Shown in pieces: positions 9,408 through 19,266 of a DNA stretch of 64,000 nucleotides. Under the pieces are notes generated by a model that saw nothing but the letters and a program-made list of their open reading frames with translations, was not told where the DNA came from and made no database searches. Position 1 is the stretch's first letter; each line of letters starts with the position of its first letter. The translations under genes and the position numbers were made by a program. Origin of the DNA: Microcoleus vaginatus WJT46-NPBG5 (GTDB lineage: Bacteria > Cyanobacteriota > Cyanobacteriia > Cyanobacteriales > Oscillatoriaceae). Location of the stretch: assembly GCA_019359355.1 (NCBI GenBank), contig JAHHHM010000019.1, positions 62,001 through 126,000 on the forward strand, in the 5' to 3' direction.

Positions 9408-9575
9408 TTAAGCTCGTCGTCCACCGCTTTTAGGTCGGTCACTTCCTTGCTCGACTCCAACATGGCCGGCATACGCTTGATGTATGCCGGCGGAGCTGTA
9501 TTGAATTTCTAGAAAGTTGACGGCGAAGCCGGTGATTAACAAACTTGATAAGAGGATAGAGGCGTTAACGCGCAT
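9408..9575 (-). CDS. Very short secreted/membrane peptide, copy A
   Basis: 55 aa. It begins MRVNASILLSSLLITGFAVN, a good signal/anchor sequence, and ends DRPKSGGRRA. An AGCGGGAAAT element lies 6-16 bp upstream of the ATG at 9575 and could serve as the ribosome binding site. It is paralogous to the 67-aa product that follows after an 81-bp gap; shared elements are AVNF, SSA and DRPxSxxxRR. The C-terminal SGGRR is a permuted relative of the RGSGR pentapeptide of PatS/PatX, which are processed inhibitors acting on HetR. That relation is inference. No hetR lies in the window. Confidence 0.55.
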   Translation of the reverse strand: MRVNASILLSSLLITGFAVNFLEIQYSSAGIHQAYAGHVGVEQGSDRPKSGGRRA

Positions 9576-9936
9576 AAGAGATTTCCCGCTTGATGCTTCC
9601 TCTCTCTAATACCGGCTCTCACGTTTGCCATCCGGATCAATTGAATAGAGCTATTGCTTCATATTTCTTTACAAATAGGCGCATAATGAACCACAAGCGC
9701 CAGACTTACATCTAATTCAATATCGAGTAAAATTAGGTTGGAAGTTATGGGTAAAAATAAAGCATTTCCATGTTGGAGCCAGGAAAATTATAACTGAGGT
9801 AAAAAATTGGGAAATTCACTATAAAAAATTTGCTTTTTTATTTTCTGAGACAAGCTTTTATTACCTTAGACAAACCTGTGTTCTGACTTTAACCGTTTAG
9901 CACCAAACTTTTAGCAGTAAATTAATCAGATACTTT
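9576..9936. other. AT-rich intergenic region upstream of the Uma2 gene
   Basis: 361 bp between the divergent peptide genes and the Uma2 gene. It is AT-rich to the right of about 9700. No ORF, RNA gene or strong hairpin was seen; it should carry promoters for both sides. Confidence 0.5.
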
Positions 9937-10518
9937 ATGCAAACTCAAACACGCTACTACAGCCCAGAAGAATATTTAGCACTTGAAGAAAAGGCTGAAT
10001 ATAAAAATGAATATCGAGATGGAGAAATTATCCCGATGACTGGTGGAACAACGAATCATAATAAAATTGCACTTAATTTTGCTGCCAACTTGAAGTTTGC
10101 TTTAAGAGGACAGAACTACGATACTTATATTGGTGACGTGCGGTTGTGGATACCTCGTTATCGTCAGTACACCTATCCTGACGTGATGGTAATCCAGGGA
10201 GAACCCATCTATACGGGAACCAATACAACGACTGTAACCAATCCTTTGCTGATTGTTGAAGTCTTATCTAAATCTACTAAAAATTATGATTTGGGAGATA
10301 AGTTTATTTACTATCGCTCAATTCCTGAATTTAAGGAATATATTTTGATTGACCAAACGCAATATCATGTCATGCAGCACAATCAAACGAATGATGGAAA
10401 ATGGATATTAACTGACTATGAATCGGAAACTGCGCTTTTAGAATTAAATTCTCTAAAATTTCAAATTCATTTGCATGACATCTATGAAAAAGTTAATTTT
10501 GCAGATGGTGAAGATTAA
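9937..10518 (+). CDS. Uma2 family endonuclease-fold protein (DUF820)
   Basis: 193 aa, a typical length. It opens with YYSPEEYLALEEKAEYKNEY and has the family's central motifs: GDVRLWIPRYRQYTYPDVMV (the acidic YPD) and LLIVEVLSKSTKNYD (the second acidic position), with a PD-(D/E)XK nuclease-like order, then D-K-F-YYRSIPEFKEYILID. The family is greatly expanded in cyanobacteria, is often linked with mobile DNA, and has no settled substrate. It is monocistronic, with a very AT-rich codon choice compared with its neighbours. Confidence 0.88.
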   Translation: MQTQTRYYSPEEYLALEEKAEYKNEYRDGEIIPMTGGTTNHNKIALNFAANLKFALRGQNYDTYIGDVRLWIPRYRQYTYPDVMVIQGEPIYTGTNTTTVTNPLLIVEVLSKSTKNYDLGDKFIYYRSIPEFKEYILIDQTQYHVMQHNQTNDGKWILTDYESETALLELNSLKFQIHLHDIYEKVNFADGED

Positions 10519-10667
10519 ATTGTGATAACCTTGTTAGCTTTCTCAAAAGACTAGCACATGATTAAGCTTTTTATTAGCATTATTTGACACATATTTAGAA
10601 TGATCGGCAGGTTTTGCAAAACCTGAAAATTAACTTGATTGAAAAAAATAAATTAAGCGAATCACCG

Positions 10668-13600
10668 TTATTGGGAATTCCAAGATGTGACTAGGACGGC
10701 AATTGCATCTAGTAACTGTGCCGGCTCCCAAGGTTTAGTGAAATAAGCTGTTGCACCTAAACTCATAGCTTGTTGCCGCAGCGAATCACTTTCACGAGAG
10801 GTTAAAATGGCAACCGGCAGATGCCTCGTGTTAGGATGAGCGCGAATTTCTGCGAGTAAAGCAAGCCCATCTAAACGAGGCATTTCAATATCGGAAATCA
10901 CTAAATCAAAACATTCACCTAACTGGTGAAGTTGTTCCAAAGCCTCCTTTCCGTCGCGGCACTGCACCACTTGATATCCCGCTTTACTTAGCAGCTCATC
11001 TAAAGCTCGGCACACAGTTATCGAATCATCTACAATTAAAACGGAAGGGGTTATCGTTTGAGCATATAAAAGATTATCTTGAGCTTTTATTTTGAATTTT
11101 TGAAAATTCTGGGAGCCGGTTAAATTGTCAGAAAGCCTTGCTTGTTTCGCGTGGTTAATTAACTCATTTAACTGATTGGGCGACAACACCGGCACAACCT
11201 CGCCGGTTCCCAACACCGTACAGCCGGCAATATAAATCGGCACCGGCACTGTTGAATCAAACGGTTTAAGAACCAATTCCCGCTCTCCTAACAGTGCGTC
11301 TACTGCCACCACAACCGGCTCACCACACACATCCAAAACGATTCCTAAGCTAGATGGCAAAGTAGGTGCTGCCGGCATCCAATCTACGCGCCGATAGGGA
11401 AGTAATTCTATTAATGAAAATAGCGGCACAGATCGGTCATGCCAATCAATCATACCGCGTTCATCCGCTTCTAAAACAGGGGATCGTAAAGGATTAAAAC
11501 TAGGTTTTGTCGATGACGAACTTCCTGATAAGCTAATAACTTCTAAAACATCAATTGATGGAATTGCAAGGGTTTGTTGCCCACACCGGCACAGTAATAA
11601 AGTTAAAATACTTAAAGTCAAAGGAATCGTTATCGTAAATTTAGTACCTTGACTTACAGCAGTTTCAACCTGCACCGATCCCCGCAGATGTCCAACCTGA
11701 TGCCGAACAAGATCTAAATTCACGCCCCCTTCTGACAGATCGCTGAGCGTTGCTGCCGTTGAGAATCCAGGTGCGAATAGAAACTCAAGCATTTCAGCAC
11801 TCGTCAGAGCCGGCTCTTGAGCGCCAAATTCTGAATCTAGAGATGAAATTAGCCCCATTTCTACTGCCCGACGGTATACTTTTTGAGGATCAATTCCCTG
11901 CCCATCATCAGCGAGGGAAATAACAACATGACTGCCTCTAATCGCGGCTGACAAAGTGATTTTAGCCATCGGTAATTTGCCTTGAGCTTTTCGTTCCGCC
12001 GGCAGCTCAATTCCGTTGACAAAAGCATGACGAAATAGCTGTATCAAAGGTGCGTGTAGTTGTTGCAGAACTGCCTGATTTATTAACGTTTCTTTGCCTT
12101 CTATCACTAGCTCGACAGACTTGCGATCTTGCTGTCTTAGCATTTGCAAAGAAGCCTTAAACCGCTCTGCTAGCAGCTCAAAAGGAACCAAACGCGACTC
12201 GGTTAAATCTTCATGTAACCGTTCGATAGAGGTGTGTAGCTGCTCCAGAGTTTCTTGCAGCTCATGGGCAATCAAATCGACATCGGCTCTCGTTTCACGC
12301 ACCTGCACAAGCAGTTCTTGAAATCCTTGCATCTGAGAGGGCGTTGGAAAATTAAAAGCCGAAGATTGAGAAGTTAAATTTATCTCTTCATCCTCCAAGT
12401 TTAATTCTTCCTGCTTCATTCGGTTCCGTGAATGCTGCTCTGAAAAATTGCCCATTCTCTCAGAGATTGGAATGAGTTTTTGAAAATGTTTTTTTAGCTT
12501 TCGACTTGCTTGATCCAGTTGTTGCTGATAAACAGTCAACTGTTCATAATTGATAAATAACTCGCCAACGGTGTTGCTCATCCGATCCAGTCGCGCCACC
12601 GGCATCTGCAAATTTAAACTAGGTATCCCAGTTAAATTGCTTTCATTCCCAATCAAATATTTCAAAAATTGCTCTGGAATTTCTGGTGGGGAAGTGGAAG
12701 TTGAGGGTTGCGGAATTTCTTCCTTTCTGTCGCTTTGTATCGGCACCTCCCCAAGAAATTCTCCTCTCATCTGTCGGATGTGTGCAACCACAGTCATTCC
12801 CAACTGCTTGAGCGGTATCTTTTGATCTTTGATCGCCTGCTCAAGTAATTCAGCCATGTCTTTCAACCAAATTAAATTCAAGACTTTTCCTAGCAGAATA
12901 CATTCTTCAACTAAGATAGTGAGCGACTCTTTGATTTTTTCAGAAATGCATTCGTTTGTCTCTTGAAAATTGGGCTTTAAGTTCAGCCATTGCTCAACTT
13001 TTTGCAGTGATTCTTCTAAGTCAACTAAAAGCGCATTTTTGGCAAAATCCAGGCGTGAGGGTGTGCCGATGGCGGTTAAGTCAATGTTTTTTTCTTGATT
13101 TGTCAATGAAAAATTTTCTGTTTCTTTTCCTACTTGCCTGCCTAATAAGTTATCAATTGGTGTAGGTGTCGGTGAAAAAATATTTTCTAGTTGCCGATTT
13201 ATTTTACTATTTTTTATATTTACCTTAATAAAATTGCTACTTTTTTCTGTTGGAAATTTCAAAAAACTTAGCCCTTGACTGCTATTATCTCCCGCTAAAT
13301 ATTTTTGGATAGCTTGAAGCGTGCGCCACAGTAAATCGCAGGTGAATGCCGGCTCACTGCAATTTCCTTGCTGAATTTCCAGAAGCAAATCTTCCATCTT
13401 GTGAGCCAGCAGACTTACCGTTGAAAACTGAGCGATGCCGGCTGCCTCTTTGAGTGAGTGAGCAGCTCGAATTAAGGCGGCGCTTTCTGCTTGCAGATTT
13501 TCTGGATCTTGTTGGATTTGTAAGATTTTCTGTTTTAAAATTGCTAATAATTCAGGCACTTCTTCTAAAAAATTAGCGCGGATATCTTGAGTAATACTAT

Positions 13601-13676
13601 CTAATTTTTCAGGAGCCACTAATGGAGAATTAAGCGGTGAAAATTGAGAATTAAGACTTTTTTTTTCAGGTTTCAT
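10668..13676 (-). CDS. Hybrid CheA-type histidine kinase with C-terminal receiver
   Basis: 1002 aa from the ATG at 13676, 26 bp after the receptor gene stop; an open frame extends upstream to 13823 but overlaps that gene. Domains in order: Hpt (phosphorylatable His73 in RAAHSLKEAAG), linker, dimerisation/HATPase (about 400-690), CheW-like (about 700-860) and receiver (about 878-1000, LVISDIEMPRLDG with the acceptor Asp). This is the PilL/PixL/HmpE-type architecture of cyanobacterial motility systems. The N-box reads LFRHAFVNGIE where CheA normally has RNAxDHGIE, and the G2 region reads GGVNLD instead of GxGVGMD, so ATP binding may be altered. The third gene of a CheW-receptor-CheA operon. Confidence 0.9.
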   Translation of the reverse strand: MKPEKKSLNSQFSPLNSPLVAPEKLDSITQDIRANFLEEVPELLAILKQKILQIQQDPENLQAESAALIRAAHSLKEAAGIAQFSTVSLLAHKMEDLLLEIQQGNCSEPAFTCDLLWRTLQAIQKYLAGDNSSQGLSFLKFPTEKSSNFIKVNIKNSKINRQLENIFSPTPTPIDNLLGRQVGKETENFSLTNQEKNIDLTAIGTPSRLDFAKNALLVDLEESLQKVEQWLNLKPNFQETNECISEKIKESLTILVEECILLGKVLNLIWLKDMAELLEQAIKDQKIPLKQLGMTVVAHIRQMRGEFLGEVPIQSDRKEEIPQPSTSTSPPEIPEQFLKYLIGNESNLTGIPSLNLQMPVARLDRMSNTVGELFINYEQLTVYQQQLDQASRKLKKHFQKLIPISERMGNFSEQHSRNRMKQEELNLEDEEINLTSQSSAFNFPTPSQMQGFQELLVQVRETRADVDLIAHELQETLEQLHTSIERLHEDLTESRLVPFELLAERFKASLQMLRQQDRKSVELVIEGKETLINQAVLQQLHAPLIQLFRHAFVNGIELPAERKAQGKLPMAKITLSAAIRGSHVVISLADDGQGIDPQKVYRRAVEMGLISSLDSEFGAQEPALTSAEMLEFLFAPGFSTAATLSDLSEGGVNLDLVRHQVGHLRGSVQVETAVSQGTKFTITIPLTLSILTLLLCRCGQQTLAIPSIDVLEVISLSGSSSSTKPSFNPLRSPVLEADERGMIDWHDRSVPLFSLIELLPYRRVDWMPAAPTLPSSLGIVLDVCGEPVVVAVDALLGERELVLKPFDSTVPVPIYIAGCTVLGTGEVVPVLSPNQLNELINHAKQARLSDNLTGSQNFQKFKIKAQDNLLYAQTITPSVLIVDDSITVCRALDELLSKAGYQVVQCRDGKEALEQLHQLGECFDLVISDIEMPRLDGLALLAEIRAHPNTRHLPVAILTSRESDSLRQQAMSLGATAYFTKPWEPAQLLDAIAVLVTSWNSQ

Positions 13677-13701
13677 TGTTAACGCTTTATGTATTTTTTC
13701 C

Positions 13702-16338
13702 TCACAGGGTAGTGTCTTCAACCCGAAAGCGAGAAACTGAATCTTGCAGAGCTTGTGCAACTGCGACGAGTTCTTGAAGGGTGTCTGCAACCGCTTGAGA
13801 TTCGGCTGATGTCGTCTGAGCAATTGCGGCTGCTGATTGCATGGTTTGGTTAACTCGGTATGAGGATTGCGCCTGAGATACGGTGCTTGTTGAAATCGAT
13901 TGTAAAAGCTGGTTGGTATTATGGCTAATCCCGGCTAGTTTACGGAGAGTTTGCTGGGTTTTAATCACCAAATGTGTGCCGGTTTCCACGCTTCGCTGGC
14001 TTCCTTCCATTGTTTGCAGGGCTTCAGTGGTTTCTTGTTGAATGGTACTAATAAGTTGCTCAATTTCTTTTGCTGAATCTGTTACGCGTTCTGCCAAGCG
14101 CTGCACTTCATCCGCAACTACCCGAAAAACTTGACCATGTTCGCCGGCACGGGCTGCGGCAATCGAAGCATTAAACGCTAAAAGATTTGTTTTTTCTGAA
14201 ATTCCAGAAATAATGTTAACAATTTTAGAAATTTCTTGCGACGACTCCGCAAGGCGTTTCATCTTTTTAGAAGCCTCGTTGACACTGTCATGAATTCGCT
14301 CAATACTGTTAACCGTTTGATTCATAGATCGGTTACCATCTTGTGCTGCCACAACGCCTTGACGGGCAATCACAGCAGCTTTAAGGGTGGCGCTGGCTAT
14401 CGACTGCATCGAACGCCCCAAGTCTGCCACAGACTTGAGGGTTGCCGCAATTGCTTTTGCTTGGTTATTCGCCCCCTGGGAGAGGGTTTCCACCTTTTGG
14501 GTGCTGTTACAAGCCGATCCGTGTACCCGGTTTGCAGCAAGTTGAACTTGAGTGACAATCTCGCGCAAGCTGCCGATGGTGGCGTTAATCGAAACGGCAA
14601 GTTCGCGCAGAGGCGCACAGTTGCTTGCTTCTATATCTGCCTCCACCGGCACGTTTACGGTTAAATCCCCCCGTTTCGCCCCTTCAATTTCTCGTAATAG
14701 CTGGTTTAATCCTTGTTGCAGTCGTTCTTTTTCGCGCTGTTGAAAGGCTGCTTCGGTTCCATATCGGCGCACTTGTTCTTCCATTTCAACGGCTGCTGCA
14801 TTGACAGTGGAGGTTAACTGATTAAATGTGTCGGCTAATTCCCCCACTTCATCTTCTGCCAACACCGGCGCTTTAGCGGCGCGATCTCCCTGTGCAAACT
14901 CCCGCACAGCTTGATGCAGCCGATTGATCGGATCAGCAATTGTTTTATCAAGTAACATCGCTAGCCACACATTAATCGCTAAAGCCAGCAATATTAAAAT
15001 GAGTTGCCAGAATAAACTGTTGCTCAAAAGCTGATTTTTGCCGGCTTCCTCAATGCCCCGCACCAAAATTGCTGCCGGTTTACCGCCATAATTTGGTACC
15101 GCCTTCGCAGCCATTGTGTAACTCTTATCCCCAACTCTTACGTGTTCGCTCACTGTTTTACCACCCGCCTCAACCGCTTTTGTGAGCAAAGTGTTATGAG
15201 GAAGACCAACTCCTGATTGGATGCTATCTTTAATTTTTTCCTGGGAATCTACCAGCGTAAATTGTCCCGAATCTTTGGTTAAATAAATTCCACTATATCC
15301 GCTACTATAGGTCTTCATTACGTCTTTTATCAAAAAATAATTTCTATTAATTCTTTTTCCAGCAATGAGCGCTCCTATAACATTCTTTTTGCTTGAATAC
15401 ACAGGTGTTACGGTATAGTGAATCAAAGTATCCTGATTTTTTATGCCTCCTGTCTTTATGGCACTTTCTGCCTTTAATTCCCCACTCGAAATAATTTCAA
15501 TTGCTTGCAATGGTTTGCCATTTGTAAATACAGGGCTGATCATCTGATTAAAATTAAAAAGTTCTCCGTACTGAGCAGCCGTTGCATTCGCTATTATGCG
15601 AAAATCTCGCCCAATTAAAGTAGCAAATTCAATATCTAAACCTTTAAGCTCATTGACTAAAGCTGCCCGAACTTGTTCGCGAATTGCAGGATTTAAATTG
15701 CCGCCGGCTGCCGCCATTACGGCACTCGTTTCTGATAGTCCTTGCAACCTAAGCAGGATTTGGTTATTTTTCATCTCATAAGCCATTTGCGTCACGGCTA
15801 GCTCTGACTCCGCTTGGTTAACGAGCTGATGACGCACCTGTAAATTATGTAAAAAATTTGTGACTCCCACTACTGCCGATACTGTCACAAATTCTGAAAA
15901 TAGCAATGCAATGAGTTGCTTACGGCGAATGGGCTGATTGTAAAACCATCTAGGGATTTTAAACCTAAAATTTTGAATTTTTAAGGAAGAATGGCTAAGC
16001 GCTAACCCAGAGTGTTCCTGTGTTCCCCCGTTCTCTTTCTCCCTTGATTCAGACGAAAACAACGTTATGTCATGTAAACTGGGTCCACCAACGCCCCTAC
16101 GGCCCTTCTTCCCCTGCTTCCCTAGGCTGCCGGTAATGCTGCCAAATACGCCCCCAGGATCGGCAGTCACCACTTCCTGGTAAAGCATCCGGGCTTCCTC
16201 AAAGCGACCTTCTTGATTTAAAGCTTCAGCCAGTTGTATTTTAGCGGCCCAATCTATCCGGTCACGTTCTGCCTGTGCTTTGAGTGTCTCAGCCTCTTGC
16301 AGAATTGGAGCAGGGCTATCGCCATTTTTGTCGGTCAT
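13702..16338 (-). CDS. Methyl-accepting chemotaxis protein (PilJ/HmpD-like)
   Basis: 878 aa. The N-terminal cytoplasmic TPR-like part (about 14-63) ends ADPGGVFGS, as in cyanobacterial PilJ-type receptors. Membrane segments at about 140-163 and 432-455 enclose a Cache-like sensor; HAMP follows (about 455-510), then a second HAMP-like/coiled-coil part and the signalling domain (about 620-870). The hairpin tip reads [28 protein letters not shown], split here by no gap and close to the family norm. Residues about 69-130 are a low-complexity insertion that looks like translated intergenic repeat. The partner CheA and CheW genes flank it, so it should control type IV pilus motility (inference). 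Confidence 0.9.
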   Translation of the reverse strand: MTDKNGDSPAPILQEAETLKAQAERDRIDWAAKIQLAEALNQEGRFEEARMLYQEVVTADPGGVFGSITGSLGKQGKKGRRGVGGPSLHDITLFSSESREKENGGTQEHSGLALSHSSLKIQNFRFKIPRWFYNQPIRRKQLIALLFSEFVTVSAVVGVTNFLHNLQVRHQLVNQAESELAVTQMAYEMKNNQILLRLQGLSETSAVMAAAGGNLNPAIREQVRAALVNELKGLDIEFATLIGRDFRIIANATAAQYGELFNFNQMISPVFTNGKPLQAIEIISSGELKAESAIKTGGIKNQDTLIHYTVTPVYSSKKNVIGALIAGKRINRNYFLIKDVMKTYSSGYSGIYLTKDSGQFTLVDSQEKIKDSIQSGVGLPHNTLLTKAVEAGGKTVSEHVRVGDKSYTMAAKAVPNYGGKPAAILVRGIEEAGKNQLLSNSLFWQLILILLALAINVWLAMLLDKTIADPINRLHQAVREFAQGDRAAKAPVLAEDEVGELADTFNQLTSTVNAAAVEMEEQVRRYGTEAAFQQREKERLQQGLNQLLREIEGAKRGDLTVNVPVEADIEASNCAPLRELAVSINATIGSLREIVTQVQLAANRVHGSACNSTQKVETLSQGANNQAKAIAATLKSVADLGRSMQSIASATLKAAVIARQGVVAAQDGNRSMNQTVNSIERIHDSVNEASKKMKRLAESSQEISKIVNIISGISEKTNLLAFNASIAAARAGEHGQVFRVVADEVQRLAERVTDSAKEIEQLISTIQQETTEALQTMEGSQRSVETGTHLVIKTQQTLRKLAGISHNTNQLLQSISTSTVSQAQSSYRVNQTMQSAAAIAQTTSAESQAVADTLQELVAVAQALQDSVSRFRVEDTTL

Positions 16339-16340
16339 GT

Positions 16341-16379
16341 TATCTTTTAAATCTTAGATTTTAGATTTTAAATTTTATG
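16341..16379. repeat. TTAGATTTTAGATTTTAAATT heptamer-type repeat
   Basis: Short AT-rich tandem repetition of TTTTAGA just upstream of the receptor start. It is the reverse complement of the TCTAAAA arrays near 19560, 43680 and 63005. Confidence 0.6.
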
Positions 16380-16536
16380 TTTTTCAACGCCGCTTGGCTA
16401 CTGGTAAATATCCCTAACTTATTCGCTAAATAATTTATACTGAATGTCTGTTTGTAACCTCTTTTTTTAAGCAAGGGAAGCGCGAGTTTATCAAGATAAT
16501 CGAATCCTGGTCTTACATAGGACTTAGGATTTAGGA

Positions 16537-17034
16537 TTAATTCTCTACGATACGCAAAGCCGCGAAAATTGCTGATACATTTAGCACCGCCACGGGTAAA
16601 CCCTCGATTTGAATGAGACCTGTTAGAAATGAACTAAAAGCCGGTGAAAAGCTGGCGGGTATCGGGTCAAGTTTTTCAGAGTTGAGTGACACAATGCCTT
16701 TAAGCGTCGATACCACACAAGCCAGCCTGGGTGAGGCGTGCTCTGCCTTGGCACCGGCAGGGTTCGGATTGATCACCAACAGCGTTAAACGATCTCGCTT
16801 TCGATACTGAATGGATGAGGGCATAAGTCCGAGTAAATCGGTCAGTAAATCTGCTAACTCTAGCACCCATAGCAACTGTCCGCGCTGATTTACCACACCT
16901 AATAAAGCCGAGGTGACTCCCGGAACCGGACAAATATCGCTCACGGCTAAAGTCATAACTTCGGAAACACTCTCTAAGGGCACCGCTAATTGTACAGATT
17001 GCCGTAACTGGATACGAAAATAGTCTTTGACCAT
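16537..17034 (-). CDS. CheW-like chemotaxis coupling protein
   Basis: 165 aa from the ATG at 17034. A longer open frame reaches 17175, but its extra residues (KKESGRKVKKNLAFTFF) are unlike CheW, whereas DYFRIQLRQSVQLAVPLESVSEV is the normal N-terminal beta structure. The conserved GVVNQRGQLLWVLELADLL motif is present (ILNLRGxVVPVIDL in classical CheW). It links the chemoreceptor encoded downstream to the CheA encoded after it. It is first in the leftward three-gene operon. Confidence 0.85.
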   Translation of the reverse strand: MVKDYFRIQLRQSVQLAVPLESVSEVMTLAVSDICPVPGVTSALLGVVNQRGQLLWVLELADLLTDLLGLMPSSIQYRKRDRLTLLVINPNPAGAKAEHASPRLACVVSTLKGIVSLNSEKLDPIPASFSPAFSSFLTGLIQIEGLPVAVLNVSAIFAALRIVEN

Positions 17035-17851
17035 AATTAGATAGAAAGAATGAAAGAAAGTAAAAGCTAAATTTTTCTTTACTTTTCTCCCGCTCTCTTT
17101 TTTAAGCACCGGCACAATTTTTATCAGCGTTCGGGCTGGTTGGGTATTTGTATAAGTCATCGCAGCTACCGACATGAGTCATTTGACTTTTTATTGCCCT
17201 CACAAGTCAGTTGTTTATGTTGGGGGTTCATTTTCGATTGAATTGTTTATTCTCTTAATTAACTAATTTATGATTTATTATTTTAAATTAAGATTAAGCA
17301 ATTTAATTTTATTTATTTTATCACAATAGGTAACAAGTATTTGTATTGGAAGCAACTATTTTATATGAAAAATCTTAACCTACTAAATCAGAGAAAATGG
17401 TGTTAAATAATTAAAAGAGCCAAGAGCTGTTTATGGGCAGAAGCCGCTGCCGTCAACTTTTGCTCATTTTCTTTATCTCATAAATTATTTAGCTTTGTAA
17501 GATAACTATCAAAAAAAAGTCTTATTATTTTTTTAATTTTACAAATCTTAAGAACGATTGCTCACCAGCACATCAGTGTACATCGAGAAATTAGAACTGA
17601 ATGCATCTGTATAAATACGAATTGAGGGGATGGAGAAGACAGTAGAAATACGAAGAGACGTTTCAGTGTAAATACGGGCAACGTCAAAGGAAATTGAAAC
17701 GTTATAAGTATTTACCGAGAAACCTGAAGCCTTGCCACCGGCATTGGAAAACGCGCCGGCCTCCCAGCTAAGATACTGGAAACGCTCTCCTTAACATTGA
17801 GAGTGTGTCACCCTGTTATTGTGAGTGCTCACAAAGGGAGCAGATTTAACT
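17035..17851. other. Long intergenic region between cheW and glutathione reductase genes
   Basis: About 800 bp between divergent genes. The left two thirds are very AT-rich. From about 17575 there are three degenerate copies of TGTA-AATACG-like words (near 17611, 17645 and 17668) and two interleaved 8-bp inverted repeats (described in findings). A near-palindrome GTGAGTGCTCAC sits at 17821-17832, 20 bp before the reductase start. No gene was found. Confidence 0.5.
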
Positions 17852-19204
17852 ATGACCTTCGATTACGACCTATTTGTGATTGGTGCGGGTTCTGGGGGGC
17901 TGGCAGCTTCCAAACGAGCAGCCTCCTATGGAGCTAAGGTAGCGATTGCAGAAGGCGATTTAGTGGGCGGCACCTGCGTGATTCGAGGGTGCGTTCCCAA
18001 AAAACTGATGGTGTATGCCTCAAGCTTCTCTCACCTCTATGAAGATGCGCTGGGTTACGGCTGGGGGAAAGTTGAACCCAGCTTCGACTGGAAAAAATTG
18101 ACTGAAGTGGTAGACAAAGAAGTTCGCCGGTTAAGCCAACTGCATATTAGTTTCCTAGAAAAAGCCGGCGTAGAGCTATTTCCAGGCTATGGCAAACTCT
18201 TAGACGCCCATACCGTAGAAGTGGGTGATCGCAAATTCACGGCAGACAAAATTCTGATTGCCGTGGGGGGACACGCTGTCAAGCCAGACAGACCGGGTAT
18301 TGAATATACAATCAGCTCTGATGGTATGTTCCACCTGCCGGAACAGCCCAAACGCTTTGTTGCCATCGGTGCCGGCTATATCGCGGTGGAATTCGCCTGT
18401 ATTATGAACGGTCTGGGTTCAGAAGTCACTTTGATCAACCGGCAAGAAAAAATATTGCGCGGGTTTGATGAGGATCTTCGCACCGGCATTCAGGATGGCA
18501 TGAGTAAGCATGGGATTCGCTTTATCTCTGGCATCGAAGATCACACACTCAGCATCGAAAAGCAACCAGACGGGCTGAAGGTAACTGTATCAGTCGCCGG
18601 CAAAGAAGAAACCGTCATGGCAGACGCGATTTTATGCGCTACCGGACGTAAGCCAAATCTGAGTAAGCTGGGTTTAGAGAATGCCGGTGTCGAAATCGTC
18701 AACGATGCCATTGCCGTCAAATCCGACAGCAGCACCAGTCAACCCAATATTTTTGCCGTCGGTGACTGCACAGATCGGCTGAATTTAACGCCGGTTGCCA
18801 TTGCTGAAGGGCGGGCGTTTGCAGATACCGTATTCGGGCATACCCCGCGCTATACCAGTCATTCCAATGTAGCGACCGCCGTGTTTTCTCAACCAGAAGG
18901 CGGCACTGTTGGTTTAACAGAAGCCGAAGCACGGGAAAAATTAGGAGATGCGGTGAAGATTTATCGCGCCAGTTTCCGCCCCATGTTTCACAGTCTCACC
19001 GGCGCTGATGAGAAAACAATGGTGAAATTAGTCGTTGATAGCACCACTGATCGGGTACTGGGCGCTCACATGGTTGGCAAAGACAGCGCTGAAGTCATGC
19101 AAGGGCTGGCAATTGCGATTAATATGGGTGCTACTAAAAAAGACTTCGATGCCACCATCGGTATCCATCCCTCAACGGCAGAGGAGTTCGTCACTTTGCG
19201 ATAG
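17852..19204 (+). CDS. gor: Glutathione-disulfide reductase
   Basis: 450 aa from the ATG at 17852, preceded by AAAGGGAG; the upstream GTG at 17825 is less likely. A flavoprotein that regenerates GSH from GSSG with NAD(P)H. Motifs: FAD-binding VIGAGSGGLAAS, redox-active disulphide GGTCVIRGCVPKKL, nucleotide-binding AIGAGYIAVEFA, second FAD motif NIFAVGDCTDR, and the C-terminal His-Glu pair GIHPSTAEEF. Length is normal. Cytosolic redox defence against photosynthetic oxidants is expected. Monocistronic, followed by a strong hairpin. Confidence 0.93.
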   Translation: MTFDYDLFVIGAGSGGLAASKRAASYGAKVAIAEGDLVGGTCVIRGCVPKKLMVYASSFSHLYEDALGYGWGKVEPSFDWKKLTEVVDKEVRRLSQLHISFLEKAGVELFPGYGKLLDAHTVEVGDRKFTADKILIAVGGHAVKPDRPGIEYTISSDGMFHLPEQPKRFVAIGAGYIAVEFACIMNGLGSEVTLINRQEKILRGFDEDLRTGIQDGMSKHGIRFISGIEDHTLSIEKQPDGLKVTVSVAGKEETVMADAILCATGRKPNLSKLGLENAGVEIVNDAIAVKSDSSTSQPNIFAVGDCTDRLNLTPVAIAEGRAFADTVFGHTPRYTSHSNVATAVFSQPEGGTVGLTEAEAREKLGDAVKIYRASFRPMFHSLTGADEKTMVKLVVDSTTDRVLGAHMVGKDSAEVMQGLAIAINMGATKKDFDATIGIHPSTAEEFVTLR

Positions 19205-19225
19205 ATATCCACTGTCCATAAACTA

Positions 19226-19266
19226 GCCCTGGCAAAACAATTCCCGAACAATGCCGATGCCAGGGC
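19226..19266 (+). terminator. Hairpin after glutathione reductase gene
   Basis: Perfect 8-bp arms GCCCTGGC (19226-19233) and GCCAGGGC (19259-19266), 22 bp after the stop codon. There is no T tract, so it is a terminator or mRNA-stabilising hairpin by position only. Confidence 0.45.

Noticed and set aside
13677-13823. N-terminal extension of the CheA frame
   Set aside because: It overlaps the end of the chemoreceptor gene and encodes non-homologous sequence; the ATG at 13676 fits the operon spacing.
17035-17175. N-terminal extension of CheW
   Set aside because: Extra residues are unlike CheW and the start at 17034 gives a standard domain.
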